From Dolomedes plantarius (lineage: Eukaryota > Arthropoda > Arachnida > Araneae > Dolomedidae): DNA of 64,000 nt. Under the pieces are notes generated by a model. That model did not search any database. It had not been told where the DNA came from and saw only the letters and a list, made by a program, of their open reading frames with translations. The DNA lies in NCBI GenBank assembly GCA_907164885.2, contig OU015497.1:71100472-71164471 (forward strand). Reading direction: 5' to 3'. Shown here piece after piece: positions 45,256-56,035 of the stretch. The position numbers and the translations under genes were made by a program. Numbering within the stretch: position 1 is the first letter of the stretch; each line of letters starts with the position of its first letter.

Positions 45256-45380
45256 CGTTCGGGGTCGAACCGAATCACAAAGATTTATTATTATTAAATT
45301 AAATTATGGTCGGGGTCTAACCGACTCAATTGGGATTTGTATTACATCATATTTGTGGTCGGGGTCGAACCGACTCACAA
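45256..45380 (-). repeat. three hairpin repeats resembling a tRNA T-arm
   Basis: On the minus strand GAGTCGGTTCGACCCCGACC-type sequence occurs three times about 50 bp apart (cores at 45261, 45312 and 45361 on the plus strand). Each folds as a 5-bp stem with a 7-base loop, in two copies TTCGACC, which fits the T-loop consensus. The first copy has TTCGG/CCGAA where the others have GTCGG/CCGAC, a compensatory change. No complete tRNA surrounds any copy. Confidence 0.7.
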
Positions 45381-46785
45381 GGAAAATTTCATTTAAGTTG
45401 AGGTTGGGTTACTGGAAAAAAAAATTGGTTAACTTAATTCGGTGCAAATTGTTTCAAATCGTTAATTTTCGTCAATATTCAAATTTAGTTTAGAGGAGTG
45501 CACACTCTTATGATAATAGGGTAGATTAGGGAAAAAATATATAAAAGGTCATGATAGGAAATACAGGATCACTTTAACATATATATCAAATAATTCACAT
45601 TTATCTTTCATATTTTTATTTTGAATGGATGGCCTGATCTCCTCCTAAGGTATAATATTGTTTATTGTTGAGAGTATCCGGATACAAAAATTCATCACTT
45701 ATTAAATAGCTAAGGCCCATCAAAATTCAAAAATATCAAAATTGTTATTATAAAATAAAGAACATCAAAAATATTTTAAACATACACTTGATAACTTTTT
45801 TGTACCTGATAATATTTGTTTTAAAGTTCAAACAAAGTTTATCTGAGGTTATTAATCACTTCTCAGTCCTAGTTTAACAAAAACTCTCAAACTTTTTTAT
45901 TTAGCACAGTCCATCTCTATGTAATATATGTACCACAAAATTTCAAACCGAAAATGTAAACATTAAACCACTGGAATTGACACTAAATATTATTTTTCAT
46001 CTGTGCATATAACAACATAACATACTAAATCACTAAAATATGATCATCCTAACTATTAATATCTTCTTCAATTTATTAATAGCACTTAATATCTCATAAC
46101 ACGCTAAAAATCAATCAATGGAACTAAAATACACAATAAATGAGGTTATTAAAATATATCAAAAGCAAATTAGATCTTAAAGTATGGAATCAAATTACTA
46201 CCACATCCTGATATTGTAAACTTTCAAGTTTTCCTATTATAAAATTCAGAAAACTTCCTTTCTCATTATTATTCATGTACTTTTCATAATCCCATAATAA
46301 TCAACTTAAAAACTCAGAACCATATGTGAATTGAGGAAGCATGTCGAAATTACTCATGCTTTGTTCAAAACTTTAAGTCATTATTTACTTGATAAATTAT
46401 GTTAATTTACCCATATTTATTCAACTTTACTAACACAATTCTACTATTACCAAATTTAAAACATATAATATCAATAACATTTTATTCACTACATTAAAAT
46501 ACACTCATAATATTTAAAACGTAAAATATATTAAACGTTTTTATTAAAACGTAACTCACTTAAAAACACTTCACTTTTAAAACTACTTCACAAATATTAA
46601 CTTACCTTTAGAATCCTTATATCATATTTTAATTTTTATTACTATTTTAAAATCAATATTCAATTTAATTAGAAAATGAAATCTTCAGCACATTGGTTTA
46701 ATCTCGTAAAGGTCCTTGGAGTCATTCCTCTAAATTTACGTGATGTCCGAGAGTTCTCTCTAATGCTTTGGTTTTACTCTTAAGT

Positions 46786-46899
46786 TTACAATATTTCTTC
46801 CTCTTCCGTTTCCAAATCATCGTCATTGTCACAATATATTTTCTTCCTCTTCTTCCAATCACTAGTCACCATCATGTCGGACCCTAGCATCTCATACAT
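46786..46899 (-). CDS. short acidic open frame in the LARD 5' region
   Basis: 37 codons, starting MYEMLGSD, with a basic patch KKRKK followed by an acidic run (DNDDDLETEEEE) before TAA. It lies about 410 bp inside the 5' LTR of the minus-strand element. The composition is more protein-like than its surroundings, but it is very short. It could be a relic of a gag start or chance. Confidence 0.2.
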   Translation of the reverse strand: MYEMLGSDMMVTSDWKKRKKIYCDNDDDLETEEEEIL

Positions 46900-47310
46900 G
46901 ATGAAAACACAAAACAAGACTCATTCCATGCCATAATTATTGATGATCGACAGGTGGCCAGCAAGTAATTGTTTTAGCATTAAAACTGCAAACAGACAAC
47001 GGAATGTTTTCCCACCATTTGGCACTTGCACGGAAATCAGCCGGTGAAAAAAAAATGTAAACACAGCATTTTCGCGCAAACAGATTTTTTACCTTCTCTT
47101 ACTTGGCGAAAACACATGAAAACACACCGCGTCACGACGAACGAAGGAAAAGACTATCTGTATAGGAAAAATATCGGCACGATGGCGCCGACCTTAACAC
47201 AAACTGCACACAACGCGTAAAATCAGAAGTTTTCTCCGAGGCGAAAAAAAAAACCACTGGAAATCCATTGGAGTCTTCACGGCAGAGGTAACTATCCTCG
47301 CCGACTTTTA

Positions 47311-47922
47311 TGTAATATCCTTGACCGGACGAAGCTCAACAAGATCGTACTTCCTAGTTTTTTGGATCCGGGTCAAGTCGTAGCCGAGTTGATCTTACTG
47401 TGTAGTCGTACCGGAACAGGCAATGGCGAGTGACTGGGAAAGGCGTAGGAAGACAATCCAGGCGAATAATACAGACATCTAAGCTGATGGAACAGTCTCT
47501 TTATTTTCACCGTATTTTCGATGATTAAATATACTTCATTATCTGTAGACTGCATACTTAGTTTAGGATTAACATGCGTGAAAAGTATCGTTCGGGGGCC
47601 GTTTATCGGGAAGAATCCCGGCGACGTAACGCCGCGCGTTATTTGAAGGAGAGCTGAAAATCACGTCATGTTAGGTTGAGAGCAGACAAAAAAGACTCGG
47701 AATTATTCAGAAAAGCGCGGATTTCTCAGGCGGGCTAAACTGTAATTGGTCTTAAACTGACACGTGATTAAGTCGCGTTATATGGGGTGATCATCGAAAG
47801 GGTTCACTTCATAGCCTTTAGACTAGACTTCGTTATATAATTCTTATGTAATGGTACGCGCGTGCAACAGCATTAGGGGAAAAATAATAGATTGGCGTTT
47901 TAATACTAAAATATTTGAAATT

Positions 47923-47929
<7 letters not shown>
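47311..47929 (-). repeat. 5' LTR of the LARD-type element
   Basis: 619 bp, direct copy of 43393-44066 lacking the 60-bp block. Directly inside it the sequence does not start with TGG on the minus strand, so no standard primer-binding site could be assigned. Confidence 0.85.

Positions 47930-47966
<37 letters not shown>
47930..47966. repeat. (TA)n microsatellite
   Basis: Adjoins the LTR end and runs into a Tc1 transposase fragment. Confidence 0.9.
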
Positions 47967-47969
<3 letters not shown>

Positions 47970-48140
47970 TATCCAGCAAAAGTTTTGGATGTCTAAAACT
48001 TATTACTGGAACTGTGAATACATTAGTTTATACTGATATCTTGGAGGAGTGTTTAAAGTCAGCTATTCGGGATCATTTTAAAGGTGCTGGAAATTGCATT
48101 TTTCAACAGGACTCTGCACTCGGTTATACAGCGAAATCGG
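47970..48140 (+). pseudogene. Tc1-like transposase fragment
   Basis: Plus-strand translation gives VYTDILEECLKSAIRDHF followed by CIFQQDSALGYTAKS. The latter is the second catalytic Asp segment of a Tc1 transposase (usually FQQDSAPCHTAKS), with Pro-Cys-His altered. Neither end of the element is visible. The similarity stops at a GGTAAGTAC sequence at about 48138-48146, a good 5' splice-site match. It is a short dead fragment. Confidence 0.75.
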
Positions 48141-48233
48141 TAAGTACGATCTTACTTATAGACACATATATATATATAATATGTTTCACCGCCAAAGTCC
48201 GTAGTCTGGCCAATTCGCGAAGTGTCTGGCCAC

Positions 48234-48287
48234 TTCTAGCATTGGCCAAGTCACTTGGCCAAAGCTGTGACTTGGCCAATGCTAGAA
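48234..48287. repeat. perfect 21-bp inverted repeat with TTGGCCAA motifs
   Basis: The left arm 48234-48254 (TTCTAGCATTGGCCAAGTCAC) is perfectly complementary to the right arm 48267-48287, with a 12-base loop that itself contains TTGGCCAA. CTGGCCA also occurs twice just upstream (48214-48233). Non-coding. Confidence 0.9.
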
Positions 48288-48439
48288 AAACGAGGGCCGA
48301 CATCTTCAGGAGGCTTTTATGCCTTGTTCCATACTTATGTACTGTAAGTTTCTCTGAAACATTAACTAATTCGCCTTTTATATTGAAGAGTTTTATAATC
48401 TCCCCTTCTGTGTTTCAACCACATGGACTAATATTCTGA

Positions 48440-49865
48440 GGCCCAGAGAATAGATTTACCAATCAGTCCAGATGGAGTTGCGATTTCTATGTTCTATTGG
48501 GAATTTAAATGAGCGGCCATATACAATTTTCCTATATACAGCTTTTAAAAAATCCAAATGCCTAGAATTAACACTTTCATCGAATTAAAGAATGACGTCG
48601 ATACCTACATGATACACATTCTTAGAAACGCATTATTAAATCACTACGAATAATTTATCGGTAAATCAATTTTTTTATTGTTATACAACATAAACGTCAA
48701 TTAAAACTTTAGCTCTATTCAATACATTGTATAGAATCCCTGTTATAAGTAGGGTTTTGAATGCTCAAAAGCCCGAAATAGTAAATCCTTCCGAATATAA
48801 ATTAGTTCACTGTCGAAATTACAATGCTGACCAATTTTATAGCTTTACTAAGCTTAACTTAATAGAAATACAATTATATAAAACTATTGTCCCCAAAATC
48901 TTACATCATCAGACTGATTTACTTTAAATATATTCTAGTTAAACATAATTTTGCAAGGAATTAGTATCTATTACTACAATTTTAACTGCTTCATTGTGTT
49001 GTATCACATTCCTTGTTATAAAATGAGGCTTACCTAAAAGACTTCTTTAAGCTGAAATGAAACTTCTTCCAATTCTTTCAATTATAATAAAATATAACAT
49101 TTTAAATTTAAAATATAGTTTGTACTGTGTTATGATGAATTCAAATGAATTTCATTAAAAATATATTTTGTACTGTATTATAATAAATTCAATAGATTTT
49201 CATTCCTATTATGTAAGTCAACAAAGCGTTTCTTTTGTTCAGTTATGAAATGGAAGAAATACACTCACTCTATTATGAACGTGGTATTTGAGAAAACAAT
49301 CATTGTTTGCTCATTTCCGTTGGCAAACTTGACTCTAGAGGAAGAAATAAAATATTTTCTATACTTACAAAATATTAAGGAATACAAACCAGAATTTCTG
49401 TTATTTATAATTTTAAAAATAGTTTCTGCCTTATGATAAATTTATGAAAAGAAAGTCAATTTTTATAGAGGATGATAATAGGTAAGTTCTAATAGATCTT
49501 CAATAAAATAAAACTTCAATCTTTTACACCCCGCTAGTTATTAATTCCAAGAATATAGATTCGAGCAAATATATCCATGACATTTTCTATCTGTGACGTA
49601 AGCATAAAATGTGATGTTTTAAAATTCAAGGTTATGCAATAATAAAAATCTGTAATTTATACCATGCTGAATTTTACGCCACCGCTACAGTAGTGTTACC
49701 AACATATTCCTTTTACGGATTGATTTAGACTTATTTTACGATATCTAGGTTTTGAAAATTTAAACTAGATATTTTTGCTAATTATTTAACCTTAATAGTA
49801 TTTTTGTCTAATTCTAGCCCTTGTTTTTGAAATGTTTTTCATTTTCTAAATTGATTTTAAATATT
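48440..49865. other. AT-rich non-coding stretch
   Basis: No supported gene or element. A local imperfect duplication around AAATATA.TTTGTACTGT.TTAT.ATAAATTCAA is present near 49110-49190. Confidence 0.35.
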
Positions 49866-49879
49866 TAGTCTATTTTAAA

Positions 49880-50158
49880 GACTCCCGGTGGCGAAGTGGT
49901 TAAAAGCGTCAAGCTGCCACGCCACAGGTCCAGGGTTCGATCCTGCAAGTTCGACTCAGCCTTTCATCCCTTGAGTAAGTCGATAAAATGAGGACCAAGC
50001 ATGCTTGGAAATTAAACTCTTAGGTCCCACGTCACGTTGACCACCTGACTGAGACATATGCTATATGGCACCCCAAGCCCATCGGCAAGAAAGCGGAAAT
50101 GGGCACCGCCGGCCTTGGTCCACAGCGGACTGTTGCGCAATGAGTTCGGATTTTTTTT
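49880..50158 (+). mobile_element. tRNA-derived SINE with 14-bp target duplication
   Basis: TAGTCTATTTTAAA (49866-49879) and TAGTCTCTTTTAAA (50159-50172) flank the element, 13 of 14 identical. The head has box A (TGGCGAAGTGG) and box B (GGGTTCGATCC). After it comes CAGCCTTTCATCCC...GTCGATAAAATGAGGACC, a block I associate with SINE central domains in many invertebrates (from memory, not checked). It ends in a T-run that could terminate RNA polymerase III. Confidence 0.82.
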
Positions 50159-50220
50159 TAGTCTCTTTTAAAAATGAACTTTCTAATATAAACTTATGTC
50201 GTATCAAAAAGGCAATAACC

Positions 50221-50470
50221 TCACTGGTTGACAAATAGTTCAGACACGTGTAGATCTGGCCAGTGACAAAGTGCAATCGGATCGGTCTGCCACGTCGGGG
50301 TTCGAATCCCGTATAAACCTTGGTAGTAAACAGGGGTAAAAGTCAGTCTTGCACCTACAAAATAAGGAGCAAGTCTCTGAAGAAGATGCACCTTCTCTCG
50401 TCCATAGCCGGTGTCATCGTTTGTCTGTGTGCTATTTCCTATCTTCATATGAACACCAGACTCGATTTAG
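50221..50470 (+). mobile_element. tRNA-derived SINE, same family as 15526-15813
   Basis: The box-B-like GGGTTCGAATCC is preceded by a tRNA-like head (CTGGCCAGTGACAAAGTGC). The body shares GTCAGTCTT, AGCCGGTGTCATCGT and TTCATATGAACACC with the minus-strand SINE at 15526-15813. The ends are not well defined. Confidence 0.7.
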
Positions 50471-50647
50471 TAGCGCGATCCCATGACAAGTAGTACAGTA
50501 CAATAGACCTAATAAATATACACCACAGTACACTACATAAATAAATACAGTACAATAGTTTTCTGAGCTTCTCTATTTTTCTAAACGCTGTTCCATTCCT
50601 GCTGATAATCCAATTTATATCATATTTCCCACAAACTTTGTTATGAT

Positions 50648-51115
50648 TTAATTTTTCGCCTCTACCAATTCCAAGTTCTGCTCCATAAACTTCATTTTCA
50701 TTCCTTCATTTATATATTTTTCAGTCACACCATAAGTAATAATATAAGGGTCTCTCTTTTTGGGGTTTGCAATTTTATAGCCACTGTTAAATTCCTCTAT
50801 TGTTTTAAATTCCTCTATTAATCTATAGGTTCCATCTTCTCTTTCAACTCCCAATAGTATACCACCATTTCTAATTATTTTATTGTGTTAATTCAAATTT
50901 TCAGCTTTCTAGGATAAATCCTCCCTTGAATTTTTTTTCTCTGTTGTTTCACCATCCTGTTCACTTTTTGGCGGAATCTTCACCAAAATGAGAGTTCCCA
51001 TCTCTACAACCTCTCTTTCTCAATCTTGTACCTCTTTTACTATCATGACCTTTCTTTAAAACTTCGGCATATGACTTATCCTTTTTCTTCTCCAAATTTG
51101 AAACCTGTCCTAGCA
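50648..51115 (-). pseudogene. LINE ORF1 (gag-like) fragment
   Basis: On the minus strand, starting near 51115, the translation contains KSYAEVLKK, a hallmark of the N-terminal part of ORF1 in I/Jockey-type LINEs. Further on, after frameshifts and stops, it reads NGGILLGVEREDGTYR and then PKKRDPYIITYGV, which resembles the segment before the zinc knuckles in ORF1 proteins. The frame ends at 50648 without reaching any CCHC knuckle. The ORF1 protein normally binds LINE RNA. This copy is truncated and damaged. The assignment is by motif memory only. Confidence 0.45.
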
Positions 51116-51119
51116 AGTA

Positions 51120-52660
51120 ATTTGTCGTGGGGTATATGGTCGTGACATTGTATGTAGTTAAAGAATAATGAAGAAAAATTGTAAAGATGGCGGAGAAGAT
51201 TAGAGAAAGATAAAGAAGAATAAGACTGAGACCACAAAAAGGGGAGATTGATGAGAAAAGGAAATGGTAAACGGTGAAGTAGCCGAATTGAAAAGAATTA
51301 GGTAGTTAAGAGCAATTATGAAATAAAATGCACGTCGCAAAACGGGAATACAGATGTGAGGAAATAGCAATTAAGCGCATGACGGATAAAAGGAGTGGAA
51401 CGGTGAATGATGTGAGGACTTAGCCAAAGAAATGGAAACAAGAAACAGGTGGAATTCTAGATATTTCGGTAAAAGACCGTGAGAAGAGAAGGGTAATGAA
51501 AAAAAGCGATATGCCTTCAGCAGGACGGGATAGAAGGTTCCAGATGAAGACTAACGAACCAATACAGTATGACGGAAGAATAGATGACCGATCAAATGAG
51601 AAAAAGAGGAGGAGTTAATAAGGAAGGGCAAAAAGTATTAGAGACACAAGAAATGTAGGAACAAGATCATTATTATTATTAGAGCTATCATAATGACTTT
51701 GGCTCGTTGGTAGAGAGATGGAACCTAAGAACGAGCGACCCGTACTACGAAGTTAAGATGAATGAGGATTTGTGTCTTGAACAGAAAGACATACCGGGCT
51801 GAGCCAATAACCCGAAGCTGAAATGATACGAAGTTCGCGTCTAGCGCAGCAGAATAAGAAACCCGAATTAGTTTTAAGAAAGGAATCGGGAAACTGTCGC
51901 GTAATGCAGTAGTAAAGGAGAAAGGTGAGTAGTTAATGAACTGGTGAGAAGAGACGATAGCCTGAATGTAATACAATGATGATGGACAAAAATCATAATC
52001 TACTGGAGTGAGCTGCCTGCAGAGGTGACAAAGCACTGACAGTCATAGAGCTATCTACGGAGACAAGTCGATAATAAGGGGAAGAAAACCACACGAGACA
52101 TGATGACAGCATGAAATGAGCTACCGCTTCGAGGACACATCGTCGACATTCAAAGAACCAGCTACGGATGCAGAAAGAGGAGATCTATTAAGAGTGCATT
52201 ACTCCGTCCCAATTGACCGATTGATACCTGCGTTGGACAACGAGAAGCAGCGATACCACACAGACTACCCCCTGCCGCCGACAGAAAGCGAGCATCACAT
52301 GGCAGAACGTCACTCAACACAAAAGACCATTTCCTAGCTGACGACCACCAAGTCGAATCGGAGTTCATGAGGACGTTTGAAAAATGCAACACTTCAGGTA
52401 TGTCTGACGTTTGTTATTTGGTCACTAAGTGGTATTTGCCTGGCTGCCTCTCATCCATATTTAATTAAGCGACGTAATTGATGACAATTGCTAAGTTAAA
52501 TCATAGAAGTGTTTATTAAGTATAATACCTCATGAGTAAATAATTGATGATTAATAAGTAGCCCATATCTTATTGAGGGGTATGAAATTGAATGTATATT
52601 TTAAAGTGCAACTACGAAGTAAGGTTATTGAATATAGTAAATGTGATGAGTTACTGTTAT
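51120..52660. other. purine-rich, less AT-rich region of unknown nature
   Basis: From about 51160 to 52380 the plus strand is strongly purine-biased (AGAGAAAGATAAAGAAG-like) and contains more G+C than neighbouring intergenic DNA, which suggests former coding or transcribed sequence. The best frame, 52116-52337 on the plus strand (starting MSYRFEDTSSTFKEP, 73 codons), has protein-like composition, but I do not recognise it. The minus-strand frame at 51725-52036 likewise matches nothing I know. It could be the decayed body of the LINE whose ORF1 fragment lies just to the left, or another element. Confidence 0.3.
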
Positions 52661-52661
52661 G

Positions 52662-52662
<1 letters not shown>

Positions 52663-52735
<73 letters not shown>

Positions 52736-52745
52736 ATGTGTGTGT
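52663..52745. repeat. compound (TA)n/(TG)n microsatellite
   Basis: About 26 TA units pass into a TG array. Confidence 0.95.
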
Positions 52746-53599
52746 TTTGCTCCAATAAATCTATATATTCTTTTCAATCAGAAAGCTTGTAGCGCTTTGA
52801 ATAGTTTATCACAATTGGCCTCACCCCCAAAATAGACTACTGTGACCATCGCAATCTATACGATCACGAGTAAGCCTATCATATAATTTATCATTTCGTT
52901 TTGTTTTTCAATGAGCTCCTTTATTTCATTCGCCAACCATTGATATATCTTTGGTCTGTCGTTTAAGATTTGCTTCCATACAGTTTTGAATGTCTATCAC
53001 TCGCTACTTCTCCATACTTACCGCTAGTCTTTGCCATATCACTCGAGCTCATTCTGAAATCGTCCTCCTCCGGCGTTAGCGGTTGTGCCATTGCACAACT
53101 CCCAGGGCCCACCACTTGGAGGTGTCGGTAGAAAATTTAGAATATAAAAATAGCTAGTATAAAATACAAATAAGTCATCACGAAGCAACACGATAAACTC
53201 TAGGCTGTCTCGTGTGCGGGTTCTAGCTAATTTAACTTAACGATGTGGGGGAGGTCCCTCATTAATAGAATAAAAATAACCCCAAGACAAGTAAATAACA
53301 CTAGAGGAGGAAAACATGTAAAATATTCTTTAAAAATTAACAAAGAAAACTCTATCTCGAAATTTGAAAAGTCAATAGAGCTTTCTGCATTACATATTGA
53401 CCTATAAAACATCCACAGAGCAAGCGTTTTCTGGGGTGATACTGAAAAGTGACGCTTTTTGCTTGTCATTGTTCGCTGAGTGTATGTTTTCTTTTTTAAC
53501 ATATCGGCTTTTCAAATTAGCAAATATATTTTCTCTTTTCCTAATTTATAGAGAATATTATATAAATAAGTTTCTTACCTTTCATAAATATTCAACCTC

Positions 53600-54083
53600 C
53601 AAGTGACCGATTTGTTCTTTAATGTCCAGTAGAGTTAAAAATTAATTTTATTATTGTTGAGGAAAGTATTCTATAATACGTCGGTTGCACCCACGGTATG
53701 CAGTCGTAGAATATTATTTCGTAGCATCATACGGCATGGCTAACAATCGTTAAAGGGTATAAGGATTTTAAAAAAGAAATAATATTTCACAAGAATGAAA
53801 GTAAGTTTTTTTTTTAAAGCGGAGGCACTTTTAGTCAAACATTCGCATATACTACGCCACAGTTTTACTATCCATTTTATTATGGGGGAAAGGGACAATA
53901 TAGGCGGACAGCATTACCCCCTATGAAAGAACGACACAAACGGAGGCATTTTTCGTGGCGCGACGCTGGGATTCGATCCGAGTACCGAAAACCAGCGCGC
54001 TGTACCACAGGGCTGCCACAAGCCCATAAAAATAAGTAAAACAGCTAATATTTTTTAGCAGGATGTTGTTAACGAATAAACTA
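53600..54083 (+). repeat. repeat A, left copy, containing a SINE
   Basis: Shares CAAGTGAC, TTGTTCTTTAATGTCC, a GAAATAATATTTCAC block and GCAGGATGTTGTTAACGAATAAACTATAAAAT with repeat A' at 55655-56345. The SINE at 53804-54029 is absent from A', so it inserted after the duplication. Confidence 0.75.
53804..54029 (-). mobile_element. tRNA-derived SINE, same family as 1087-1303
   Basis: On the minus strand the element begins with a tRNA-like head (CTGTGGTACAGCGCG...GATCGAATCCCAGC) and ends in an A-run (plus-strand T-run at 53807-53817). The GGAGGCACTTTTAGTC tail matches the SINE at 1087-1303. The related sequence at 56275-56295 (GAATAAAAATAAATAAAACAGC) is the empty target site. Compared with it, AAAGTAAG and AAAATAAG on the two sides form the target duplication. 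Confidence 0.82.
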
Positions 54084-55650
54084 TAAAATCAAGTTTTTAG
54101 TCATTTGACATTTTTATACATGTATCATTAATCAATTACAAACAGCAGACGCATTCATTTCTTCTTACTTCTTTTGAAATACCATAACTATTCAAAGACA
54201 CGTAAACAACGATATATTTTCTGCATTAGATATATTTTGCTTGAGTGGATATTGTGAAATAAGAAAAAAAGTCTATGATCTTCCAAAAGCCCCCCAATGT
54301 CTACTTACACAGTGTATTGCAGAGCATCAAATTCGTTGGGATATTTCCTCTTGCTCAGGAAGTTAATTCGTTCTTTGAAATTTTATTATTTATTCCTCAT
54401 ATAATATCGAAACGGCTTAAAATTTATTCACGGTTTATTTTGATTCAAATAGCTCCTACAATTTTCGATGATTAGAAGATAAAAAGATAAGTTTAAAATA
54501 TTCGTATACGTCGATATTATCAGTTTCAAATTAACAACACGTTATTAGCGAATTCAATTTGGAAATTCTGATGATTCCATAGAAACAACGTTTTTCGTTT
54601 AACAACCCGTGGTATATACATTTTAAAGTAAATTGGAATGAAATATTTAAAAGAGATTTTTACTCAGAAATGGACAAAGTGCTATTAAAATGCAAAAATG
54701 TTGTACTACCCTTTTTATGTTTTCTATTCATTCTATTGAGCCATTTGTAACAAAAATTTCAAATATTTCAAAGGAAGAAATTTTTAATTTTTATCATGCG
54801 TTTGATAATTGAAATTATTATTATTATATTTAATTATATAATTGAATTTTTTATATAATTGAATTTATAGAAAATTACACTGTTATTGTAAGTAACCATT
54901 TATAATACATATCTAAAGAAATTTATCAAGCGGAATAAAAATTAAACAGAACAATTTTCCAATGTTTAAACAGAAAGTGAAATACATGATTGGGGGAATA
55001 AACACTCACATTTTCCGAAAGTTCAAGAAGGAAAATGTTTAATTTTTAATTTTCCATGTATTGTACAAATATTTATTTCAAACATATAGAGAAATAAAAA
55101 TCTGTAATAGAAACGTACCTTTTTCCTTCATAATAAATATTTGCATAAATACTAGTTTTCATTATTTATATTTATAAAATGACAATCATAAATGTTTAAA
55201 GCAGCTTCCATAAAATAACAATTTTATGTTCTCAACTATCCCCCACGTTGAATTTTTTACCATACTTTTTCTAATTTTCAAGTTTTCCATAAGAATACTT
55301 TTATTCCATTATTTAATTTAGAATATATTCATAATATTGAAGACTAAGTATTTTGAAATTCAACGTGGCCTTCTTTTACCTTAAACATCAGTATTTATGG
55401 AAAAGGGGGAATAAATGAATAGCACATATAAATCAATTTATAGTTATATACTGATATGGAAATTCCTGTTTATCACTTCGCTCAGCTATACAAAGTACAT
55501 ATGAGTATTACTGAAACATACTTTATTTTTATATTCTAATGCTTTGAGACGCACTATATTTTTAATTTTCTCTTCCAAAGCAAAAATGCATAAACGATCT
55601 GGCGTCTTTGCAGAAAACAACATATTAATGAACATTCGGAAATCAAGCCT
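54084..55650 (+). repeat. 1.5-kb dispersed repeat, copy 2 (partner 37143-38690)
   Basis: Direct-orientation counterpart of 37143-38690, diverged along its whole length. It lies between repeats A and A'. No coding region. Confidence 0.8.
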
Positions 55651-55871
55651 TCTAATATGACCCCAAGTGACTGTGTTGTTCTTTAATGTCCCCTAAAGTT
55701 CAATATTCATTTTAACGTAGGATTACGTTTCTTCATAACGGTCCTCCGGAAAGCAAAATTTCAGATGTCCTGCGTCGCGAGTTATAATTTTGGCAGCGTG
55801 CCAAACCCAGTCTGTATGTGGGCAAGCAGTAAACAGTTAAACAGAAAAGTACCAAAATGCGTCAAAATTTT

Positions 55872-55876
<5 letters not shown>

Positions 55877-55932
<56 letters not shown>
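55877..55932. repeat. compound (TA)n/(GA)n microsatellite
   Basis: A TA array is followed by about 14 GA units. Confidence 0.95.
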
Positions 55933-55935
<3 letters not shown>

Positions 55936-56035
55936 CATATTATGAATCTATATATATGTACGTATATATATCTATGTATATATTATATACATAGATATAT
56001 ATACGTACATATATATAGATACATAATATGTATCT
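55931..56035. repeat. 105-bp near-perfect palindrome
   Basis: Arms 55931-55982 and 55984-56035 (52 bases each, one-base spacer) are complementary except at one position. The sequence is TA-rich but not a simple TA run: it contains TGTACGTATA and CTATGTATA blocks in mirrored order. A cruciform or RNA hairpin is possible. Confidence 0.9.

Larger units (their letters stand above)
43393..47929 (-). mobile_element. non-coding LTR retrotransposon (LARD-type)
   Basis: Two long direct repeats (43393-44066 and 47311-47929) flank 3.2 kb. On the minus strand each LTR starts TGAAATAAAT and ends GGATATTACA. Directly inside the lower-coordinate LTR, plus-strand ATTTCCCCCCCTCC is a polypurine tract when read on the minus strand, which fixes orientation as minus. 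The interior has no gag, protease, integrase or reverse transcriptase frame, the definition of a large retrotransposon derivative moved by proteins in trans. The LTRs differ by roughly 27 substitutions in about 555 alignable bases plus a 60-bp indel, so this insertion is much older than the one at 28088. Both flanks are TA/TG microsatellite. Confidence 0.78.

Noticed and set aside
45256..45380. tRNA genes or CRISPR-like repeats
   Set aside because: Only the T-arm-like part is present, and three diverged repeats with AT-rich spacers in an animal LTR element do not make a CRISPR array.
49880..49960. tRNA gene
   Set aside because: Box A and box B are present but no full cloverleaf or acceptor stem pairs. 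The sequence continues as a SINE with target duplications.
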